This document shows, in pieces, positions 34,475-41,951 of a DNA stretch of 64,000 nucleotides (the stretch's first letter is position 1; each line of letters starts with the position of its first letter). The stretch covers positions 10,458,214-10,522,213 of the forward strand of contig CM036188.1 in assembly GCA_020631735.1 (NCBI GenBank), given 5' to 3'. A program made the translations under genes and the position numbers. Origin of the DNA: Saccharum officinarum. Its lineage: Eukaryota > Streptophyta > Magnoliopsida > Poales > Poaceae. The notes under the pieces are model-generated. The model saw only the letters and a program-made list of their open reading frames with translations. It ran no database searches and was not told the DNA's origin.

Positions 34475-36171
34475 ATGGAGGACTCGTATCGTGAGTTGAT
34501 TTGGAGGAAAAAGGGTCGTCCTAGAGAGATGTACCCCGACGTGTCTTGCAAGGATGCGCCCGTTCCTCCCGAGGAACCTTTCCCTAACTGTGACTGTGGT
34601 CATCCGGCGCACGTGAGCCAGTCGAGACATCCAGACACTGCAGCTCGTTGCTTCTACACATGTTATAGTTGTAGCGTAAGTAATTGTGCCCTTTGTTTTT
34701 CTTATTGGTTTCTGATGTTGTATTCGCGATGAGATAATTCGAACTTTTTTGTAGCCGTACTTCCGGTGCTTTTTCTTCCAATGGATTGACGGTCCGGATA
34801 AGTTTGACCCAAGGATTCTCCTTTTCTACCCCGACATTGATCATTGCAAGCGTGAGGTGTTTACTCGCTGGGTTCCGCCCCCTCCTAACCCTCCTCCTAT
34901 GACGGAGGAAGAGAAGGCCGTTGCATCGGCACGCCGGCTCGAGGATCCTCCAAATTGCCTTTGCGGAGAGCAAGCCGTGATAAACCCATGCAATGAACAA
35001 GAATTCATTTGTCCTCTACGATATGAGGTAAGGTTTGAGTGAACCTTGGAATGTCATGTCATATATGTGTGTTTTACTATTTTGATTTTGTAGGGTCATG
35101 ATTATCCCAAGTGTCGTTTCAAGGAATGGTTCTATGGTCCAAAGAGCCATTGGTCGGAGCCGGAGAAGAATGAGATGGTGCCAGACTGGAAGAAGAAGAG
35201 GAGGTCTATTGCGCCTCCTGTGATGTGCAAATGTGGTGTTGAAGCTAGCTACGGCCTTGTCCCTTCAGGCCTTGGGATTGGGCACTTCTGTGGCCACATG
35301 ATCGATTATGACGAGGTTTGCTAGGACTGTTGACACTTAGTGCTAATGTTTTATTTTATTTGCTTTTGTACGCTAACTTTGTATTCATCTATTTGTTGCA
35401 ACAGAGCACTCAGAAATGCAAATGGGAATCATATGATGATGTGTATAAGTTCAAGGATGAGTATAAGACAAAGGTAGCACTTCGCAAGATGAGAGGATAT
35501 CCTACAAACTACGTCACTGATTTCGTTAAGAACCATAAGAAGAAAATGCTACGACGGGCCCAAGACCTGCGTGTTCGTAACCCGGAGAGTATTGCGTGAA
35601 AGAAGTGGTATGAGCAAAAAAAGAAGGATGTAGAGGAGTACCAGGCACGGAAGGCTGAAGAGGATGCAAGGAAGGCTGCAGAGGAGGCTGCGAGAGCGGA
35701 GATGCAAGGCTTGAATGATACTATTGACTCATTATGTGCGAGTGAGTCATTGCGTTTTTGAAAACTCAATCTTCTTTGTTTGACTGTCAATAAAGTCATT
35801 GCAAAGATCGTGTTAATTGTTTGTATTTTGTACTTGCAGAGATTGGATGCACCGGCAACTGGCAAGCAGATGTGGCTCATGCTAGATACATGGAGAATAT
35901 GACACTAAAGCGGGACGTAGGAGTTGCTGGCACCGCAAGCCATCCGATTGTGGTTGAAGAGGAGGCCGAGCTGGAGGAAGACGACGACACCGGGAGGATA
36001 GGCGAGCTCATTCGTCTAGCCGAAGAATTGGGCTACCCTCAGGACGAGGATGCCTACGACATGGGAAGGATAGCCGAGCTACTTCGTCTTGTAGAGGAGT
36101 TAGGATCGATGCCCGAGGAGGATGTTGAATTAGAGGGTCAGACAGCGTACCACAGCCAAATCCATACTTGA
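34475..36171 (+). pseudogene. Transposon gene with three tandem GRF-like zinc-finger modules, one internal stop
   Basis: Five exons keep one frame: 34475-34675, 34755-35027, 35094-35315, 35405-35741 and 35840-36171 (1365 bp, 455 codons with the stop), all with GT-AG introns. Three modules resemble GRF zinc fingers, each with C-x-C-G, further Cys/His and an aromatic-rich end: CDCGHPAH...FFFQWIDG, CLCGEQAV...CRFKEWFYG, and CKCGVEAS...CKWESY. After them come a charged coiled-coil (KKWYEQKKKDVEEYQARKA onward) and a C-terminal pair of helical repeats (GRIGELIRLAEELG and GRIAELLRLVEELG). A TGA at 35597-35599 (codon 297) cuts the frame at the start of the coiled coil. GRF fingers bind nucleic acid in other proteins; the role in this element is unknown. 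Confidence 0.7.
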
Positions 36172-36258
36172 ATAACGTGGTACATGCAAGTCACACAAAC
36201 AAGGTGTCACTAATCTCTTTAGTCGTATGAAGATATCAAAGTAGTCGTATGTACTCAC

Positions 36259-36450
36259 AGGCAAATGCGGAGGTTTAGTAGGCATCCCAACCGGAAAACG
36301 CTTCCAAATCCATACTTGAAGTAGGTACGAGCAGCCACCTAGGTTGGCATTGGTCGACTGGCGACGACAGGCGGTACAAAGCTGACGGTATGTCCAAGCA
36401 AGGACCGCGGTACCCCAGCTATAGGTTGCAATGTTCTCCAGTGGCGGTGA
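36259..36450 (-). pseudogene. Plant mobile domain (PMD) exon of the Mutator-like element's minus-strand gene
   Basis: The minus strand reads YSWGTAVLAWTYRQLC and then GGCSYLLQVWIWKRFPVG, a signature I recognise from the plant mobile domain (aminotransferase-like PMD family), found in transposable elements and in host MAIN/MAIL proteins. The exon ends at 36259 with a good donor (CCT then GTGAGT). An in-frame TAA just upstream, near 36453, marks where copia LTR sequence begins. It converges with the GRF gene ending at 36171. Confidence 0.65.
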
Positions 36451-37452
36451 TTAGGAGTTCGGTGATCATCCGGCGGAGCTTGTGGATGACCCAACTCATC
36501 TTGTGAGCGGTTTTGGGTGATTCACCGCGACGGAGTGTCGAAGAATCAACCTGTAGAGAGCACTTGATCCTTGCGCGGATCAAGGGGGAGCTACACCCTT
36601 GCGCGGGTGCTCCAACGAGGACTAGTGGGGAGTGGCGACTCTCCGATACCTCGGAAAAACATCACCGTGTTTCTTGCCCCTTTACATTCAAGCATTTACA
36701 TTCTCGTATTTACTTTCATTGCTTGTTTTACATTCCTAGACTTGCCATGCTAGACTAGGATTGGAAACTAGGGTGCAAAACTTTGTATAGGTAGACTCTC
36801 TAGGAACACAAGTAGACACTAGGGGTGAATTCCGGCTTGTAGGATTTAATTCTTGCATTTAATTTTTAGAAAAGCCCAATTCACCCCCCCTCTTGGGCAT
36901 CTTGATCCTTTCAATTGGTATCGGAGCCGTGTTGCTCATCTTTTAGGCTTTACCGCCTAGAGCAAGATGTCTAACGGGGAAGGACCACCTCCCACCTTTG
37001 ATGGGGATGATTTTCCATATTGGAAAATCCGCATGGAAGCGTATCTCGAAGCCATAGATGTTGGATGTCTTAGAGCCGCAACCGAAGGGCTTCCCGCTAT
37101 CAAGGATCCTGCAAACCCCATTGGTGACGAGGAGAAGTACGACCGGTGGAATGCAAAGGCCAAAAATGCACTCTACCGGGGCTTAGGCAAAGATATCTTC
37201 AATCATGTGCGTAATGCAAAGAACGCTCATGAATTGTGGGAAAATCTTTGTGCTCTCCATGAGGGAACTAAGAGTGAGCGTGAGGAACGCTATCACATAG
37301 CTTTAAAGAAAATTAATTCTTTTGAGATGCTTCCCAAAGAAAGTGCTAATGACATGTACACTCGCTTGAATGTTCTTGTAGAGGACCTCAATGCTCTTGG
37401 GCTCACTAAAATGAGCCAATCGGATATTGCAAGGAAGATCTTGAGTAAGCTC
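36446..37452 (+). mobile_element. Copia fragment: partial 5' LTR, primer-binding site and start of gag
   Basis: LTR-like sequence (36446 to about 36914) includes TGCGCGGATCAAGGGGGAGC-type segments familiar from grass copia LTRs, then TGGTATCGGAGC (36918), a copia primer-binding site. A gag frame from 36967 contains DFPYWKIRMEAYLEAI and ELWENLCALHEGTKSE (DUF4219/UBN2-like gag) and stops matching near 37452, where Mutator sequence resumes. No 3' part is present, so this is a truncated piece joined by deletion or illegitimate recombination. Confidence 0.75.
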
Positions 37453-37551
37453 TGCCGATGTATAAGAGGGTGGTGCAACGTATTCTTGTGGCTCCCTAAC
37501 CCTGCTCCATCCTTCATATTCCACTCCATCATCTGGATAACCGGTGGCTAA
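36967..37551 (+). pseudogene. Truncated copia gag fused to Mutator sequence
   Basis: The ATG at 36967 begins MSNGEGPPPTFDGDDFPYWK. Residues 1 to about 162 are gag; from about 37452 the frame reads through antisense transposase sequence and ends at TAA 37551. The zinc knuckle, protease and all pol domains are missing. Confidence 0.75.
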
Positions 37552-38226
37552 TGTGCCCTGACTCTGCATGCCATGAAGTACCTCAAGCGGTACTCCTGAG
37601 GGCATGCCACGAACTGGTGTACACATGGCAGGTGCACCTCGAGAGGGCATGGCTTCAACCGGTGCTCGTATGGCATGTCGACCTCCTTCCTCATTTCCTG
37701 AATCGTCAGAATCAGTGCTAACATCATCACCAATTATTTCCTCCCCAGCCACCTCCTCCTCCTGTTCAAACTCGTCTACATCAAAATCATTGCTTATATG
37801 ACCAACTGGAGGAGAATGAACCCGCTCCTGCGTCAAAGTACCATCCAAGTCCATACTCTCCATAGTTTGTTGCATCTGCACACCACAATCTCCTAGAGTA
37901 CCACTGTCGAAGGACGGCTCCTCATTCTCAACATTCTCCAGCACCAACTCAGCCATATTGACATTCGAACCTTGGATGACCCTATTGTATCGGGACCACT
38001 CTGCTTGGTTGCACAAGTCCATCATCACATAGTGTGCCCTATTCTTTCCAACATTGAACCTACCCTTTAGTGTGAAAGCCTCGCCAAACTTTAAACTCAA
38101 ACGGTCACATAGATCGCGGAAACTAGGGGTGCCATCAAACAATTCCAATTCTTCATACATATCCTCAAACTGGCAATCCTCTCTCCTAACACTTCCTCCG
38201 TAAAAAACTCTTACACCGTAATCCAT
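37453..38226 (-). pseudogene. MuDR-type transposase, N-terminal part only
   Basis: The ATG at 38226 directly follows a splice acceptor (TTTTATAG). The first 110 residues (VRVFYGGSVRRE, TPSFRDLCDRLSLKFGEAF, NRAHYVMMDLCNQAEWSRY) are the N-terminal domain typical of plant Mutator transposases. An acidic region (DVSTDSDDSGNEEGG) follows. The homologous frame ends near 37453 at the copia junction, so the catalytic DDE domain and zinc knuckle are absent. Its missing C-terminal end is probably represented by the plant mobile domain exon at 36259-36450. Confidence 0.72.
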
Positions 38227-38809
38227 CTATAAAACGATTTGACATCCGATTATTAACTGACCAATATGGTAGCACTAATTACTACATAACTAACTAACTA
38301 ACTTTACTTACCTACCACGTAACTAACTTACTTATTATCTAAATAACTAATATTAACTAATAACATCCGAATAACTAATAATCGTTAACTAATTAACTAA
38401 TAACTGCATAACTAATAACAACCGCTTAACTAAAACCTAATATTAGCTAACTATCAAAAAAATCGTTAACTACAAATGATCGTTAACTAAATAAATAACT
38501 AATATTAATCGTTATCTAACTAAATAACTAACTAACTACAAATAATATTAACTCACCAACTAACTAACTACAAATAATATTAACTAACTAAATAACTAAA
38601 TAACTAACTAAATAATTCAATAACTAACTAAATAAGTAATGTTAAATAACAACTAAAGAATATTAAATAACTAATTAAATAAATATATAACTAATTCAAT
38701 AACTAACTAAATAGCTACAAAGAATATTAAATAACTAACTAAATAAATAATATTAACTAAATAATACTTACTACACATAAATAATAGTAACGACAAAATA
38801 AAAAATTAC
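38227..38809 (-). other. 5' intron of the transposase gene, low-complexity TTAGTTA repeats
   Basis: On the minus strand a donor (GTAATTTTTT at 38809) and an acceptor (TTTTATAG at 38227) bound 583 bp made mostly of degenerate TTAGTTAGTTATTTAGTTAG units. The preceding exon (38810 to about 39160) is GC-rich leader. Confidence 0.55.
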
Positions 38810-39183
38810 CGTAAAACAGGTTGCGGCGGCGCGACGAGGTTGGCCGGACGGGGGCGTGCCGGGGTGCGACGGTCGGCGGCCGGGGTGGCGGCGAGGGAAC
38901 GGCGGCCGGGGACGCGGCGGGGCGCGGTGGCAGGGGACGTGTGGCGGCGGGGCCGCGGCGGTCGGGACGCGGGGGACGGCGCGGCGGCGCGGACGGCGGC
39001 AGCGGCGGCACGAAGGCCTCGGCAGCGGCGGCGGGGAGCGGCACCGGCGGCGACGGCGGCGCGGCGGCGGCGGCGGCGCGGCGGCGGCGGTGGCGCGGCG
39101 GGGCGGCAGCGACGCGGCGGGGCGCGGGGGAGGAGTGTCCGAGCGGACGACGGGCGCGGCCGAACGGGCGTGGCGGGGCGCGG

Positions 39184-39194
39184 CTTTTATTTAG
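39184..39194 (-). promoter_or_regulatory. TATA-like box of the right (transposase) gene
   Basis: The minus strand reads CTAAATAAAAG just inside the right palindromes, mirroring the left promoter. Confidence 0.45.
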
Positions 39195-39200
39195 GCCGTG

Positions 39201-39385
39201 CCCCGCCATGATGGACGGCGGGGCGTACCCCGCCATGATGGGTGGCGGGTTTGGAGTACCCCGCCATGCATCATGGCGGGGTACGCCCGGGTGGCTTTGC
39301 CACGTCCCCCGCCACGTGGGTCCTGTACCCCGCCACCATGCATGGCGGGGTTCAGTGCATTTGCCCCGCCATGCATGGTGGCGGG
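39201..39385. repeat. Five palindromes in the right terminal repeat
   Basis: Palindromes lie at 39201-39223, 39227-39249, 39257-39283, 39326-39351 and 39364-39385, each built on CCCCGCCATG and CATGGCGGGG. The one at 39257 is perfect over 12-bp arms. The left end has two of the same type. Confidence 0.85.
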
Positions 39386-39400
39386 TAAAACGGGTTAGAT

Positions 39401-39881
39401 TAAAAAAAAATACGGGTTAAATTTAAAATTTATTTTAAATTTGGGCTAAAAATAAAAAAATACCGCCCGGCACGGCATGTAGGCACTAGGCAGCACACCG
39501 TGTGACCAACGCGTGGCGCACGGCGCGGCGACGTGGGCGCTCGCTCGCCACTGCCGTGGCGTCCGTCGTCCTAGGGGGTCACCAGAGTTTACCACGACCT
39601 GCGAGTCCCGAGGCGGCGGGCGCGTCAAAAGCCGGGCCCGAGACCAGACAGATCGAGCTAGCAGCAGGGCGATCGCTGTCCCATTGGTCACCTACACTGT
39701 ACGCCACGAGGGACGACGGCAGAGCCGGGCCAACTTGCGCTCCGCCGCCGTCCCAGCACCCATCTGTACAGGTGCAATTCCCAACTTGCATCCTGTGGCC
39801 GCTCGTCGCCGTCCGTCCCAACAGTGCGAGCGCTGGTGCATTGCATCCATCCGTGGCACTGCTATCTGCAAGCCTGCACTT
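39401..39881. other. GC-rich stretch; no gene recognised
   Basis: Open frames on both strands (for example 39502-39894 plus) show no family features and look like random frames in GC-rich DNA. Confidence 0.45.
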
Positions 39882-40171
39882 GGGCCTCGTTTAGACTAGA
39901 GAATTGGGCCTTTGTTTAGTTTCCCAATTCTCCTTAAATTTTACTATGCAAAAAGAAGATTCTCTGTCACATTAAAATGTTGGCAAATGTATGAAGTACT
40001 AAATGTTGATGAAATCAAAAACTAATTGCACAGTTTTGTTGTACTTTGCGAGATGAACATTTTAAGCCTAGTTAGTCAAAATTTGGATAATTTTTACCAA
40101 ATACAAACGAAATGCTACAGGAATTCTGATACAGTGTTTTTCTCCCCAATTTACCGAACTAAACGAGGCCC
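39882..40171. mobile_element. MITE with GGGCCTCGTTTAG termini
   Basis: GGGCCTCGTTTAG at the left and CTAAACGAGGCCC at the right are perfect inverted repeats. The interior (GCACAGTTTTGTTGTACTTT, CCAAATACAAACGAAATGCT) belongs to the same family as the other MITEs. Confidence 0.85.
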
Positions 40172-40536
40172 TATATGCGTTTGCTGGATGGGATAAAGTA
40201 CCAGTGCAGCCAGTCTTATCCAGCGGTACAGTAGAGTAGAGAGACGACAGGCCTCAGTTGAGTCGGTTGCCCGCCTCGGCATGCCCGCCGCTAGTGCCGC
40301 CTGCCTGAGCTTGGCAAGATGGACAGCGGTTGGTCGAGCGCCCTGGGGGCGAGCAGAGCACGCGGACAAGCTCGGCGATCAGCGGTCAACACACGCTTCT
40401 CCCTCCCCCATCTCCATCAGCAGACCGTCAGGTTTGGTCTAATCAGACGAGATCACCCTGGTGCCTGCTGCTGCAGCCTGCAGCGGCAGGCCCGGTCCTG
40501 TCAGTTCAGAGACCTGGAGCGAAACTAAAAAGATGT
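40172..40536. other. Non-coding stretch; no gene seen
   Basis: Short overlapping open frames only, with no recognisable domain. Confidence 0.45.
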
Positions 40537-40828
40537 GTTTTTTAAAAAAAACTTGGCTCTCGGACGATTAAACAGCCCCGGAGCTTTGTGCTTAAGAAGG
40601 AGACCTCTCACGTAGACCGAGAAAACCCCTAAACCCCATGCCCCACCCTCACACAGAGGCCCTTACCCTATGAGTGGGCCGGTCCATTTATCTATGCTTT
40701 GGGAAACACAGGATAGACGAGAGAATTTTTTACCACCACCGACCGAAATTCGCCTAAACCGGGAATCAAACTCCGGTCACGGGGCACACGGCCCGAAGCT
40801 CAGACCAACTGGTCTAGCAACCTTTCAC
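40537..40828 (-). mobile_element. tRNA-derived SINE with a 3' poly-T end
   Basis: The minus strand starts near GTGAAAGGTTGC, has an A-box-like TAGACCAGTTGG (40805-40816) and a B-box-like GTTTGATTCCC (40761-40772) about 40 bp later, and ends after roughly 290 bp in a T run (40544-40551 on the plus strand as A). Flanking AGATGTG and AGATGGG may be an imperfect target duplication. Poly-T tails are known for some grass SINEs such as p-SINE1; the exact family is not assigned. Confidence 0.6.
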
Positions 40829-41390
40829 AGATGGGCCCTTTAATACAACTCTAAAGAATTATTCGCTGCCCTAGTTAACATCATATCATAACTTCATAAG
40901 GATTCCTAAATCCATGTATTCTAATGAAAAAAGATTGGGTTAAAAAGCAAATTAAATCTTGATTAAATATATATACTAGGCATACATCAATCAAAGGAGC
41001 AAGTGGATACATCAAGGATACATCAATCAAAGGGCTCCTATACCAGTATACAGCTTACGTATGGGGTTGGGGCCCCTTGACGTCGACGGCCCTGTGCCAC
41101 CGCACAGCTCGCACCCCCAGGGCCGGGGCTGTGCAGCGGACCCAGTTCCATCAATCCGTGCAGCCTTCGAGACGCTTCCGGCGTGGCGGCGTCCATCCGC
41201 GGCCACCAGGCTGTGGCGCGGGCTGACATGCGGGCCGCCGCCGATTCCTCCGTCTCTCCAAAGTCCATCCAATCCAACCAACCAAAGCGCCCACGACGGC
41301 CCACACCGCCTTGACTGACTGACTGACTAGGCGTCCCCACCTCGGGCCCCACCTGCTCCGCTCCTCGCCGAGAGGCCTGGCCACGTGTGC
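40829..41390. other. Upstream region of the bZIP gene; no gene seen
   Basis: AT-rich up to about 41030, then GC-rich. Open frames on both strands lack domain features. Confidence 0.45.
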
Positions 41391-41760
41391 CGCCGCGAAG
41401 GCCACGTCACCGAGGCAGCCAACGGAAAAGGGCGCTTGCTCGGACGGACCTCGGTCGGGTCGGGTCCACCGTCCAGCGAGCGAGCCCACGCCGCCCGCCG
41501 CTGACACGCGGGGGCCCCCTTGTCTCGCCGCCTCGGGCCACGAGCCCGCCTGCTCTCCCTCTCCCCGCAGTCTGCATGCTGGTCGCGGGTCGCCCGGCCT
41601 CCGCGTGTCCACCGAGCGCCTGCTGCGTGGAGGTGAGCCCGGGCGGCGCGAGCCGTGCCGACACGTGGCGGCCGGGGACGGGCGAGACGGGGCTCCACCG
41701 GGCGCTCCCGGGGTGGCCGGCTGCCCGCGAGGCGAGCGAGATATTTAATCCGGCCGGGGG
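41391..41760 (+). promoter_or_regulatory. bZIP promoter region with ACGT-core boxes
   Basis: CCACGTGTGC (41391), GCCACGTCAC (41401) and ACACGTGGCG (41661) are G-box/ABRE-type motifs, bound by bZIP and bHLH factors in plants. A TATA-like ATATTTAATC near 41741 lies about 210 bp before the ATG. The presence of such boxes suggests, but does not show, abscisic acid or bZIP-dependent control. Confidence 0.4.
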
Positions 41761-41951
41761 GTAGCCGGGGGACTACTCGCTCTGGCTTTGGCACCGCCCC
41801 GCCGTCGAACAACTCGAAGTCCAAGTCGAACCCTCTTCTTCTCTTCTCCCGCACCGCCACCGCACCTCTATTTGTTTCTCCACCCATGCGAGGCTCCGGC
41901 ATCTAGCAGGTCGCTCCGTACGGCTCTCCACCCCCCGCTCGAGCGCGCGCC

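Larger units (their letters stand above)
33998..39400. mobile_element. Degenerate Mutator-like element with inward promoters, GRF-type and transposase/plant-mobile-domain genes
   Basis: The two ends are inverted repeats sharing GGGGTACAGG-CCCACGTGGC and palindromes of the type TACCCCGCCATG-n3-CATGGCGGGGTA (two on the left, five on the right). Just inside each end is a TATA-like box followed by a very GC-rich leader. The left gene (plus, from 34475) encodes GRF-like zinc fingers; the right gene (minus, from 38226) starts with a MuDR-type N-terminus and ends with a plant mobile domain. The genes converge near 36.2 kb. A copia fragment (36446-37452) replaces the transposase core. I could not find a 9-bp target duplication, and the left end looks shorter than the right, so the outer borders are approximate. 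Confidence 0.65.

Noticed and set aside
38821..39236. Long Arg/Gly- and Ala/Pro-rich open frames in the GC-rich leader
   Set aside because: All frames are open because of a GGC/GCG repeat composition; the region is explained as the 5' leader of the transposase gene.
41038..41902. Overlapping open frames upstream of bZIP (up to 191 residues)
   Set aside because: Low-complexity GC-rich frames on both strands without start context or domain; better explained as promoter DNA.
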